8,696 nt of DNA from Propionibacteriaceae bacterium. Lineage in GTDB: Bacteria > Actinomycetota > Actinomycetes > Propionibacteriales > Propionibacteriaceae. Within the stretch, counting starts at the first letter, position 1. Each line of letters starts with the position of its first letter. Below, piece by piece: positions 1-6,621 of this stretch. The translations under genes were made by a program, and so were the position numbers. The notes beneath the pieces are model-generated. The model ran no database searches. It worked only from the letters and a program-made list of their open reading frames with translations, and had not been told where the DNA came from. The stretch spans positions 1 through 8,696 of the forward strand of contig JAIRRM010000101.1 in the NCBI GenBank assembly GCA_031255975.1, given 5' to 3'.

Positions 1-4
1 GACT

Positions 5-30
5 GGTTCATGGTGCGGGCACGGTTCATG
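5..30. repeat. Short direct repeat flanking a small palindrome
   Basis: The octamer GGTTCATG occurs at 5-12 and again at 23-30. The ten bases between them read GTGC-GG-GCAC, a four-base-pair palindrome. The stretch lies just beyond the stop of the leftmost minus-strand gene. It may be the tail of a convergent plus-strand gene cut by the window edge: frame 1 is open from base 1 to a TAG at 46-48. The repeat could therefore be coding sequence (Trp/Arg-Phe-Met twice) rather than a regulatory site. There is no T-run to support a terminator. Confidence 0.25.
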
Positions 31-62
31 ATTTTCAGTGGCGACTAGACGACGATACGAGG

Positions 63-608
63 TCAGAAAAGGAACGAGCCGGTGACGATCATCACTGCCT
101 CTGCGGCGGCCACCAGACAGAGGATCACGAACAGGAACAGCACCAGGTTGGCGGCGCGATATTTGTTCATACGCTTGAAGATGGCCACCTTCGTGAATCG
201 CTGCGGATCGAAATCGGCGTAGTAGCCACTGAGCGCCACCGCGACGGTTTCCGCCTTGAACTCAAGTTGGTTGAGCCTAGCCTCTTCACTTTTCAGAGCC
301 AGCACACAGAATACGGAAACCCCAAGTGACAAGGCTGGAAATACGACGGCAACCGGGGACAACACAGTGCCCGCGTCAACCCTGATGATATAAGGCACGG
401 CTATCAGAGCCAGCACCGCGAGCACGGCTTTCACCACCACTCCCCAATAGTGGTTGTGATAATAGTGATAGCGCTCCTCCACCAAACGCAGCATCTCTAC
501 CAGTTCGCCGCGCTCAATGCGACCGGAGGCCAACTCGGCACGCAGCCCCTCGACCTTCTCGTCAACCAGTGGTTGCACCAGCGAAGCAAGCGTCCAAACC
601 TTACCCAT
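63..608 (-). CDS. Small multi-pass membrane protein, function unknown
   Basis: I do not recognise this 181-residue protein. The N-terminal 50 residues are polar and probably helical (MGKVWTLASL, then a run rich in Glu, Arg and Leu, ending in the aromatic/His stretch YHYYHNHYW). Hydrophobic segments follow at about residues 55-77, 81-105 and 152-178. The last ends almost at the C-terminus, which finishes GSFLF. A charged loop of about 45 residues (about 106-150) separates segments two and three. There is no signal peptide. An in-frame upstream start at 728 exists, but it would overlap the preceding gene by over 100 bases and adds an Arg-rich stretch typical of out-of-frame GC-rich DNA. The ATG at 608 has a strong Shine-Dalgarno and is preferred. 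It starts 5 bases after the stop of the phosphodiesterase-like gene, so the two are very likely co-translated. An inner-membrane partner of that protein is a guess from position only. Its base composition looks a little more AT-rich than its neighbours. Confidence 0.75.
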   Translation of the reverse strand: MGKVWTLASLVQPLVDEKVEGLRAELASGRIERGELVEMLRLVEERYHYYHNHYWGVVVKAVLAVLALIAVPYIIRVDAGTVLSPVAVVFPALSLGVSVFCVLALKSEEARLNQLEFKAETVAVALSGYYADFDPQRFTKVAIFKRMNKYRAANLVLFLFVILCLVAAAEAVMIVTGSFLF

Positions 609-613
609 CGGCT

Positions 614-1612
614 TCACTCCCCCTTCCCCACCGCCAGAAGCGCGGCGTCGATGCCGCGCGTGTACACCATATCGCAAGGGCCAATGCCGACGGCGAACAA
701 CCGCGTAAGTTGAGCGGCGGGTTGCCAATCGGCCACCGTCGCCTTGGAGTTGATGGCACCCCAGGTGGTTGTTTGCACATTGACCCCCTGGGCGTGTACG
801 GCGGCGATGGCCTGTCTGCTGATACGGCTGGCATAGCCTTTCAGAAACGGCAGTCGCCTGAGGCCGTTGCAGTACGCGGTGACGGTCGCTACGGATACCG
901 CCCCTCCAAATGGCACCCCCCGAGACGCCTGGTCTTGTAGCACGCTCAGCAGTTGGGGTGGAAGCTCGGTGAGCGCGTACATCACATCTCCTGCGCTGCC
1001 ATCCGCGCCTTTGACGTGTGGATACTCAAGCGCCCCTTCTCCGGTAGCCAACACGGCATAGCGGCCTCTCAGACCAAGACGTAGGTAACCGCCGCGACTG
1101 GCGTGTAGCCGGTTTGCCAGCCAGCGCCCAAACCAACCAGACGGGTACGACAACACCGGTACGATCCCGGCGTTGAGAATCAACGGCACCTCAGGCCAGA
1201 CCCGGTGCACCGCCAGCAGAATGGAAGGTGAGAGGCTTGAGACCGTGATGCGTTCGGCCACCCGCGCGGCCGCGACCGCCTCCTTGAACCGCATAGCGTT
1301 GTCACTTTGCGCGGCGGTGTCCCCCAGGGACTTCAACTCCACCACCAGGTGTTTGCCGGGGTTTGCCGCCAGTACGTCCAATGCCAGCCGCAACCGCACC
1401 GCGTCTACCAACTGGGATTCCACCGAAGCGCCGATGGTTTTGCCGGACGGCGTCGTGGCATCATGCGAGACGAAGAATGCTCCGTCGGCGCTCACCCGCA
1501 CGTCAATCTCCATCGCGGGTGCCACCCCCCCTAGGGCACGCTCCATGTCGGCGATCACATCCGGCTCCGCCCATAGTGACTTCTCAATCAACTGTGTGCC
1601 GCTCGTCGCCAT
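614..1612 (-). CDS. Glycerophosphodiester phosphodiesterase-like protein, lacking the HR motif
   Basis: This 332-residue protein resembles the GDPD / PI-PLC-like TIM-barrel family, whose members hydrolyse glycerophosphodiesters to glycerol-3-phosphate and an alcohol. The visible signature is MEIDVRVSADGAFFVSHD at about residues 34-51. It holds the Glu-x-Asp metal ligands, the 'DG' turn and the second catalytic His. VVELKS (about 90-95) matches the third acidic ligand, and ITVSSLSPSIL matches the usual 'SF(D/S)P' strand. A Gly-x-x-V-x-x-x-T-T-W segment near residue 280 matches the C-terminal 'TVN/W' strand. The expected N-terminal His-Arg-Gly strand is absent: the protein starts MATSGTQLIEKSLWAEP and goes straight to the helix before the EID motif. 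A stop codon 9 bases upstream of the ATG rules out a simple longer start. It may be a catalytically altered or inactive family member. It has no signal peptide or membrane segment. It starts 4 bases after hflX, with AGG 8 bases before the ATG, so it is probably in the dapF-hflX operon. Confidence 0.7.
   Translation of the reverse strand: MATSGTQLIEKSLWAEPDVIADMERALGGVAPAMEIDVRVSADGAFFVSHDATTPSGKTIGASVESQLVDAVRLRLALDVLAANPGKHLVVELKSLGDTAAQSDNAMRFKEAVAAARVAERITVSSLSPSILLAVHRVWPEVPLILNAGIVPVLSYPSGWFGRWLANRLHASRGGYLRLGLRGRYAVLATGEGALEYPHVKGADGSAGDVMYALTELPPQLLSVLQDQASRGVPFGGAVSVATVTAYCNGLRRLPFLKGYASRISRQAIAAVHAQGVNVQTTTWGAINSKATVADWQPAAQLTRLFAVGIGPCDMVYTRGIDAALLAVGKGE
617..623 (-). promoter_or_regulatory. 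Strong ribosome binding site of the membrane protein gene
   Basis: On the minus strand GGGGGAG lies 8 bases before the ATG at 608, inside the last codons of the upstream gene (which ends ...Gly-Lys-Gly-Glu, stop). It is among the best Shine-Dalgarno matches in the window. It decides the start at 608 over the longer in-frame alternative and indicates translational coupling. Confidence 0.65.
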
Positions 1613-1616
1613 GCGT

Positions 1617-3062
1617 TCAGCCTACCGGCGGCGGTTGAACCGCCGCATCCAGTTCGGCGGCCAAAGCCGGGTGTACCCAAGCGTGCATCCGCGTGCCCGC
1701 CGCCACATGCTCGCTGGCGATCACCTCACCACTACGGCGTACCCGATCCACCAGATCGCCGCGCGCCCACGGCACCACCACGTCCAACTCCACACCAGGA
1801 GTGGGCAGCGCTGCCTCAATGGCGGTACGCAACACGTCCAGGCCAACCCCGGTATGCGCGGACACGAACAGCGCGTCCGGCAACGCCCGCCGTAGACCGG
1901 CTAGCGTTTCCGGGGCCGCCACATCCACCTTGTTCACTACCAGAATCTCCGGCAGATCAGCGGCGTCGATGTCACCCAACACCTGCCGTACGGCATCAAT
2001 CTGCCCAAAAGGATCGCGCTCGGAGCCGTCCACCACATGCACCAATAGGTCAGCCTGAGCCGACTCCTCCAACGTGGACGCGAACGCCTCCACCAGTTCA
2101 TGCGGCAGATGACGCACGAAACCAACGGTGTCGGTCAGGGTGTAGCCCCGCCCGTCGGCGGTTTTGGCGCGTCGGGTGGTGGGGTCGAGGGTGGCGAACA
2201 GCGCATCCTCCACCAGCACCCCGGCCCCGGTGAGCCGGTTCAGCAGGCTTGACTTCCCGGCGTTGGTGTAGCCGACGATGGCCACCGACGGCACCCGGCT
2301 CCGCTGCCGGTCGCTACGTTTCAGGGCGCGCTGTGCGTCCAACTGCTTTAGTTTGCGCCGTAACTGCGAGATACGCCTGCCGATCAGTCTCCGGTCGGTC
2401 TCGATCTTGGTCTCACCGGGACCGCGACCCCCGATGCCAACACCACCGGAAGCCCGTCCACCCACCTGACGCGACAACGAGTCACCCCAGCCGCGTAACC
2501 GCTGTTTCAGATACTGCAACTGCGCCAACTCCACCTGGGCCTTGCCCTCGACGCTTTTGGCGTGCTGCGCGAAAATGTCGAGAATCAACGCGGTGCGATC
2601 CACCACCTTCACCTTGATACGATCTTCCAGATTCCGCAGTTGCGCCGGGGTGAGTTCGCCATCGCAGATCACGGTGTCGGCCTGGACGGCCCGCACCGCA
2701 TCCGCCACCTCGTCCACCTTACCCCGCCCGATGTACGTCGCCGGATCCACCTGTTTGCGACGCTGAATGAAGGCATCCAGCACTTGCGACCCCGCCGTGT
2801 CGGCGAGGGCTGCCAATTCGTGCATGGCGTTCTCGGCCTCCTCTTCGGTGCCACTCACCCACACGCCAACCAACACCACCCGTTCCAACCTAAGTTGGCG
2901 GTACTCCACCTCGGTGACATCAGCAAGTTCGGTGGAAAGCCCCGGCACGCGACGCAGTGAGTTGCGAGCGGCCAGGTCGAGTTCGCCACCGCTCAACTCG
3001 ACGGCATCCAGCGAGTCCCAGTCGAGCGGTTCGTCCAGGGTGGCGTCGTTCATCTCATTCAT
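1617..3062 (-). CDS. hflX: GTPase HflX
   Basis: Ribosome-associated GTPase that binds the large subunit and splits or rescues stalled 70S ribosomes, especially under stress. From the chosen start (481 residues), the HflX N-terminal domain carries the family motif around VDPATYIGRGKVDE (105-118). The connecting helices include GGRGPGETKIETDRR (211-225). The G domain has G1 GYTNAGKS (264-271), Thr in ATLDPTTRR (290-298), G3 DTVG (311-314), G4 NKVD (377-380) and G5 SAHTG (401-405). All are intact. Length is within the usual range for actinobacterial members, which have an N-terminal extension (here acidic, residues 1-45). Three in-frame ATGs compete, at 3080, 3062 and 3053. The one at 3062 has GAG four bases upstream and overlaps the dapF end by 8 bases. 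The one at 3053 leaves a one-base gap. The one at 3080 has no Shine-Dalgarno. Any choice means coupling to dapF. Confidence 0.95.
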   Translation of the reverse strand: MNEMNDATLDEPLDWDSLDAVELSGGELDLAARNSLRRVPGLSTELADVTEVEYRQLRLERVVLVGVWVSGTEEEAENAMHELAALADTAGSQVLDAFIQRRKQVDPATYIGRGKVDEVADAVRAVQADTVICDGELTPAQLRNLEDRIKVKVVDRTALILDIFAQHAKSVEGKAQVELAQLQYLKQRLRGWGDSLSRQVGGRASGGVGIGGRGPGETKIETDRRLIGRRISQLRRKLKQLDAQRALKRSDRQRSRVPSVAIVGYTNAGKSSLLNRLTGAGVLVEDALFATLDPTTRRAKTADGRGYTLTDTVGFVRHLPHELVEAFASTLEESAQADLLVHVVDGSERDPFGQIDAVRQVLGDIDAADLPEILVVNKVDVAAPETLAGLRRALPDALFVSAHTGVGLDVLRTAIEAALPTPGVELDVVVPWARGDLVDRVRRSGEVIASEHVAAGTRMHAWVHPALAAELDAAVQPPPVG

Positions 3063-3891
3063 CTGTCTCAAACACCCCATGTGCGGTGATGACCGCCGGG
3101 CCGATCAGATACGCCTCAGAACTGTCGGTCAATTCCACGTCAAGCCGCCCACCCGGCACATCAACGGCAAGCCGAAGCTCTCGCCCAGCCATACCTGCGA
3201 CGTAGCCGTACGCGACCGCCGTGGCCACCACCCCGGTGCCACAAGCGGGTGTTTCGCCGACACCCCGTTCATATACCCGCATCTCGACCACACCAGGCTG
3301 TTTCGCACGCGAGAACTCGCAGTTCACGCCCTGCGGGAATACGGCGTGATCGTAGTCTGGTTCGTCGCTCAAATCGAGGGAGGCCAGCGAATCGGTGGCC
3401 CGTAGCAATGCCACGGCGTGCGGGTTGCCCACATCCACCGCCACCGCCTTGAAGCGGCGCTCCGACACCCCCGTCCAAGTGGTCGTATCCGATAGCGACA
3501 CCCGACCCATGCTCGCCTTATAGCGACCGTCGGGCAACCGCCAGACGGTGCGCAACCCGGCACGGGTAGCTATGACCACTTCCGGCCCCGGCACTAGCCC
3601 CGTCTCGATAACATGGTGAGCGAACACCCTGAGTCCGTTACCACACGTCTCGGCCAATGAACCATCGGCGTTGTGGTAATCCATGAACAGCACCTCCGGG
3701 TCGCCGTGCCACTCAGGTACAAAACGACCGTACGTCACCCGCAGCACCCCGTCAGCGCCTATTCCGCCGCGGCGCTCACAAAGCAGCCGTACCTCCTCGG
3801 GAGCCAAGTCGGGGCTACCGTCCAGTGCGGAAACGATCACGAAATCGTTCATCGCCCCGTGCCCCTTGGCGTACTCAATGCGCATTCTCAT
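3055..3891 (-). CDS. dapF: Diaminopimelate epimerase
   Basis: Cytoplasmic PLP-independent epimerase that converts LL- to meso-diaminopimelate, the penultimate step of lysine synthesis and the source of the diamino acid in many peptidoglycans. The protein is 278 residues, typical for the family. Both catalytic cysteines are in their motifs: Cys83 in NADGSLAETCGNGLR and Cys217 in ERGVGETPACGTG. Substrate-binding Asn residues are seen in NDF (15), NADG (75), GNPH (156-159) and GVNCEF (190). The N-terminal KGHGAMNDF replaces the more usual KGHGT.NDF. The start at 3891 (MRMRIEYAKGHG) has GGGA five bases upstream. A second ATG two codons in, at 3885, is possible. It is divergent from the aldo/keto reductase with only 41 bases between the starts. 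In many actinomycetes dapF directly follows miaA; here a plus-strand gene pair lies between them. It probably heads a dapF-hflX-phosphodiesterase-membrane protein operon. Confidence 0.97.
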   Translation of the reverse strand: MRMRIEYAKGHGAMNDFVIVSALDGSPDLAPEEVRLLCERRGGIGADGVLRVTYGRFVPEWHGDPEVLFMDYHNADGSLAETCGNGLRVFAHHVIETGLVPGPEVVIATRAGLRTVWRLPDGRYKASMGRVSLSDTTTWTGVSERRFKAVAVDVGNPHAVALLRATDSLASLDLSDEPDYDHAVFPQGVNCEFSRAKQPGVVEMRVYERGVGETPACGTGVVATAVAYGYVAGMAGRELRLAVDVPGGRLDVELTDSSEAYLIGPAVITAHGVFETDE

Positions 3892-3920
3892 ATTGTCCCA
3901 TGCCGGGCCGACCCTGGTAG

Positions 3921-3932
3921 TAAGGTCAAAGC
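3921..3932 (+). promoter_or_regulatory. Putative -10 element for the aldo/keto reductase, possibly leaderless
   Basis: TAAGGT at 3921-3926 matches the actinobacterial TANNNT -10 pattern and ends exactly six bases before the GTG start at 3933. This is the spacing expected for a leaderless transcript starting at the first base of the gene. The same bases (AAGG, seven bases before GTG) could instead act as a Shine-Dalgarno, so the two readings exclude each other. There is no good -35 at 17 bases. On the opposite strand TTGACC (3929-3924) overlaps it and could be a -35 for dapF, though no matching -10 is clear. Confidence 0.3.
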
Positions 3933-4769
3933 GTGAGCATACCTACGTACTCCCTCAATGACGGCCTTGCCATCCCAGCCATCGGTTTCGGCACCGCGAA
4001 ATTACATGGCTTTGCCGCCACCGATGCAATCCTCTCCGCGTTGGATGTCGGCTATCGCCTCATTGATACGGCGATGAACTACGACAATGAAGGCGCGGTG
4101 GGCAAGGCGGTACGCCTGAGCGGTGTGCCGCGTGAACAGATTCTCGTAACCACCAAGTTGCCGGGGCGATTCCATGAGCACGACCTGGCGGTGGCGGCTG
4201 TCGAAGAATCCATCACCCGCATGGGGCTCGATCACGTCGATATTGTGCTCATCCACTGGCCCAACCCCAGTCGTGATCGCTACGTCGAGGCGTGGCAGTC
4301 GCTCATCGAATGCCGGGAACGCGGCCTGGTGCGCACCATCGGGGTGTCCAACTTCCTGCCGCAGCATCTGACACGTTTGGTGACTGAAACCGGGGTGACC
4401 CCGGCGCTCAACCAGATTGAGCGGCATCCGTTCCATCAGCAGAGCGCGCAACTCGCCTTTGATGCCGAACTCGGCATCCGCGACGAAGCGTGGAGTCCGC
4501 TGGCGCGGGAACACTGGGCGACAACATCTCCCGTTGTCTCCGACATCGCGGCGCTCCACGGCAAGACTCCCACCCAGATCGTCCTGGCTTGGCACGTCGC
4601 CAGCGGCGTAGTGGCCATCCCCAAGTCGGCGACACCTACTCGTCAAGCTGAAAACTTAGACATCTTCGACATCACGTTGAGCACCGATGAAATGGCGGCC
4701 ATCACGTCGCTAGATGGATCGGGGCAACGTATCGTCGCCGAGGATTCCACCACCCACGAGGAGATGTAG
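3933..4769 (+). CDS. Aldo/keto reductase (2,5-diketo-D-gluconate reductase-like)
   Basis: Soluble NAD(P)H-dependent oxidoreductase of the aldo/keto reductase superfamily, reducing aldehydes or ketones; the physiological substrate cannot be read from the sequence. The protein is 278 residues, the normal size for bacterial short members (AKR5 / DkgA-B group). The catalytic tetrad is complete: Asp45 and Tyr50 in YRLIDTAMNYDNE, Lys75 in VTTKLPGR, His108 in VLIHWP. Further family motifs are GVSNF (about residue 137), NQIERHP (about 160) and, near the C-terminus, IPKSATPTRQAEN, which normally holds the cofactor 2'-phosphate and suggests NADPH. It begins with GTG; the peptide MSIPTYSLNDGLAIPAIGFGT is the expected first strand of the barrel. 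It is transcribed away from dapF and followed after 25 bases by the acetyltransferase gene. Confidence 0.93.
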   Translation: MSIPTYSLNDGLAIPAIGFGTAKLHGFAATDAILSALDVGYRLIDTAMNYDNEGAVGKAVRLSGVPREQILVTTKLPGRFHEHDLAVAAVEESITRMGLDHVDIVLIHWPNPSRDRYVEAWQSLIECRERGLVRTIGVSNFLPQHLTRLVTETGVTPALNQIERHPFHQQSAQLAFDAELGIRDEAWSPLAREHWATTSPVVSDIAALHGKTPTQIVLAWHVASGVVAIPKSATPTRQAENLDIFDITLSTDEMAAITSLDGSGQRIVAEDSTTHEEM

Positions 4770-4781
4770 CCGCAAACCTAT

Positions 4782-4787
4782 TAGGCT
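4782..4787 (+). promoter_or_regulatory. Putative -10 element directly before the acetyltransferase start
   Basis: TAGGCT fits TANNNT and is followed by seven bases (CACCTTC) and then the ATG at 4795. There is no convincing Shine-Dalgarno before that ATG. A leaderless start is therefore plausible, giving the gene its own promoter inside the 25-base gap after the aldo/keto reductase. No -35 match is seen. The evidence is the pattern alone. Confidence 0.3.
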
Positions 4788-4794
4788 CACCTTC

Positions 4795-5652
4795 ATGGCG
4801 GAAATGATCGTTCAGGGCGGGCATGGGGTGACGTTGCGTTTGGCGGAACCGGGCGCGATGCGGGCAACCATCGAACGCAATGACACCCCAGTAGGCGAGG
4901 TCACCGCGCAATGGAGGGACGGAGACAGCCGTTGCTGGCTGGAGTTCGGCGTCACCATCACCAACCCTGCGCTGTGCGGATTAGGCGTCGGGTCTGCCGC
5001 CGCCGAGGCATGGGTTCACCATCTTTTCACCACCTACCCCGATATTCGGCGGGTCGGTTTCACTACCTGGTCTGACGACGAGCGTCTGATCGGTCTGGGT
5101 AGACGACTGGGGCTCAGCGAGGAGGCCCGAATCCGTGAGGTACGACAGGTGGACGGCAAGTGGTACGACTCGCTCAGCTTCGGAGTGCTGCGCGACGAAT
5201 GGGCCGAGATCCATGCTCCCCAGATCGGTGTCGGCGTGCTCGCTGAAACCTTCGCCGGGGATGCGGCGCTCGGCCATGGCATCGCCTCACTGCTGGGAAG
5301 CGGGGTGCTGGGCTTACCTATGGACGCCGACACGGCGACACCACCCGTAACTGCATCTCCCACCCCAGACACCGCCAAGCCCGCCACCAATTCGGCTAAC
5401 CCCGCCGACTACATCGACCTGTTCAACCAGGCCCACTGCTCCTCCGATGCTGCCCGAGGTGCCACCCAAGCGGCGCTAATCGAATACCTGAAGGCGCACG
5501 ATCTCGTCGGAACCGACCTTGATCCCTACACCACCGCTGTGACCCGAGCGCGCCCTGAATGGGCAGCGACCATCCAGGTCTTGCGATTGGGAGATTTTCA
5601 TTTGGCCCAGTTGGCCGGCGACGGCCCGCCCGAAGGCTGGGGCCTCGTCTGA
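4795..5652 (+). CDS. GNAT-family acetyltransferase with an unrecognised C-terminal domain
   Basis: The first 135 residues look like a GNAT acetyltransferase of the RimJ/RimL type, which transfers acetyl from acetyl-CoA to an amine. There is a strand pair (VTLRLAEPGAM..., then VGEVTAQWRD) and a further strand, CWLEFGVTI. The acetyl-CoA pyrophosphate loop is CGLGVGSAA (61-69), followed by helix AEAWVHHLF and strand DIRRVGFTTWSDDERLIGL. RRLGLSEEARIREVRQVDGKWYDSLSFGVLRDEW is the usual closing half. Residues about 140-175 are Gly/Ala-rich, 177-203 form a Pro/Thr/Ala linker, and 204-285 form a compact mixed domain I do not recognise. The total of 285 residues is about 100 longer than a single-domain GNAT. 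An in-frame ATG at 4714 would overlap the upstream gene and adds an unlikely Arg/Pro-rich leader. The start at 4795 (MAEMIVQGG) is preferred; the ATG at 4804 is an alternative. The gene converges on miaA. The substrate is unknown. Confidence 0.8.
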   Translation: MAEMIVQGGHGVTLRLAEPGAMRATIERNDTPVGEVTAQWRDGDSRCWLEFGVTITNPALCGLGVGSAAAEAWVHHLFTTYPDIRRVGFTTWSDDERLIGLGRRLGLSEEARIREVRQVDGKWYDSLSFGVLRDEWAEIHAPQIGVGVLAETFAGDAALGHGIASLLGSGVLGLPMDADTATPPVTASPTPDTAKPATNSANPADYIDLFNQAHCSSDAARGATQAALIEYLKAHDLVGTDLDPYTTAVTRARPEWAATIQVLRLGDFHLAQLAGDGPPEGWGLV

Positions 5653-5687
5653 GCCACCACGCCGCCGTACCACCCGTTGAAGGTAAG

Positions 5688-5719
5688 CACCGCGCCGCTA
5701 TAACAGCCCCAGCGCGGTG
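5688..5719. terminator. GC-rich hairpin across the miaA stop, between convergent genes
   Basis: CACCGCGC (5688-5695) is perfectly complementary to GCGCGGTG (5712-5719). Inside the 16-base loop, GCT (5697-5699) can also pair with AGC (5705-5707). The structure spans the miaA stop codon and lies 36 bases past the stop of the convergent acetyltransferase gene, so it could end transcription from either side. Neither strand has a T-run after it, so it is not a classical intrinsic terminator. U-less hairpins are often proposed as terminators in actinomycetes. Confidence 0.35.
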
Positions 5720-6597
5720 GTGACAAACCGTTCCGGCTCCGCCCACTCGATACGGCGGTCGCGGCGGAACCAGGCCAGTTGTTTCCGGGAGAACTGTCTG
5801 GTGGCGATCTCGGTGCGTTCCTTGGCCTGCGCCTCGGTGAGAGTGCCGTCCAGGTATGCCAGCACCTGCGCGTAACCCAACGCCCGCGAAGCGGTCACCC
5901 CACGCCGCAGCCCCAGGGCCTCCAACCGGCGTACCTCGTCCACCAAGCCGGCTAGCCACATTCGATCCACCCGTGCCGCGATGCGCTCATCCCCCACCTC
6001 ACGCGGGATCAAGACCCCCAACTGCACCACACCGGGTAGCGCGTACACCGGTTCTGGCAGCCGCGATGTGAACCCGCCAGTCAGTTCGATGGCCTCCAAA
6101 GCCCGCACGATACGCCGCCCGTTGCCGGGCAGGATGCCAGCGGCCGCCGCCGGGTTACGGGCGTTCAGTTCATCCCAGAGTGTCTCCGCGCCTAACTGAT
6201 CCAACTTGGCCTGCCATTTGGCACGTACCGCTGGATCGGTTTTCGGGAAGTCAAGCTCGTCCAGAATGGCGTGCAAATACAGCGCCGAACCACCGACGAT
6301 GATCGGCAGCACCCCACGGGACTCGATATCGGTGATCGCCGCCCTGGCGCGATCCCGAAACTCGGCCACCGCGGCGGTCTCGGTGATCTCCATGATGTCG
6401 ATGAGGTGATGTGGTACTGCGGCCCGTTCCGCCGGGGTGGGTTTAGCGGTACCGATGTCCATGCCACGATAGACGGCCATGGAGTCGGCGTTGACGATCT
6501 CGGCGGGACGCCCCTGGCAGGCCAGCCGCAGCGCGATTTCAACAGCGAATCCAGACTTTCCGGATGCCGTCGGCCCGACGATGGCGAGGATGGTCAT
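5698..6597 (-). CDS. miaA: tRNA dimethylallyltransferase
   Basis: Transfers the dimethylallyl group from DMAPP to N6 of A37 in tRNAs reading codons that begin with U, giving i6A37, the substrate of MiaB. The protein is 299 residues, normal for the family. Motifs seen are the P-loop GPTASGKS (8-15), NADSMAVYRGMDIGTAKP (36-53) with the catalytic Asp38, HHLID (about 63-67), GGSALYL for the usual GGTGLYL, and RRIVRALEAIELTG. The C-terminal RQFSRKQLAWFRRD is the tRNA-contacting signature. The start at 6597 (MTILAIVGPTASGKS) has AGGG six bases upstream and places the P-loop where expected. It follows miaB after 24 bases and is probably cotranscribed with it, so both steps of the A37 modification are made together. 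Confidence 0.97.
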   Translation of the reverse strand: MTILAIVGPTASGKSGFAVEIALRLACQGRPAEIVNADSMAVYRGMDIGTAKPTPAERAAVPHHLIDIMEITETAAVAEFRDRARAAITDIESRGVLPIIVGGSALYLHAILDELDFPKTDPAVRAKWQAKLDQLGAETLWDELNARNPAAAAGILPGNGRRIVRALEAIELTGGFTSRLPEPVYALPGVVQLGVLIPREVGDERIAARVDRMWLAGLVDEVRRLEALGLRRGVTASRALGYAQVLAYLDGTLTEAQAKERTEIATRQFSRKQLAWFRRDRRIEWAEPERFVTTALGLL

Positions 6598-6621
6598 GGC
6601 GTGCCCTGGATGCCTTAAGCC

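Noticed and set aside
744..765. TTGGAGTTGAT followed by GGCACCCC, resembling the 23-bp repeat near miaB
   Set aside because: Only an 11-base match, without the TACCC spacing, inside the phosphodiesterase-like coding region; compatible with chance.
1173..1895. Plus-strand open frame of 240 codons across the hflX/phosphodiesterase junction
   Set aside because: It crosses the boundary between two genes on the opposite strand and shows no motif; it is a shadow of GC-rich third positions.
4390..4404. Perfect 6-bp hairpin CCGGGG-TGA-CCCCGG
   Set aside because: It lies in the middle of the aldo/keto reductase coding sequence (codons for Thr-Gly-Val-Thr-Pro); no T-run and no reason to end transcription there.
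4002..4646. Minus-strand open frame of 214 codons opposite the aldo/keto reductase
   Set aside because: The plus strand carries a complete catalytic tetrad and family motifs; the minus frame has none.
5423..5959. Minus-strand open frame of 178 codons overlapping the ends of miaA and the acetyltransferase
   Set aside because: It overlaps miaA in a wrong frame and has Gly/Arg-rich shadow composition.
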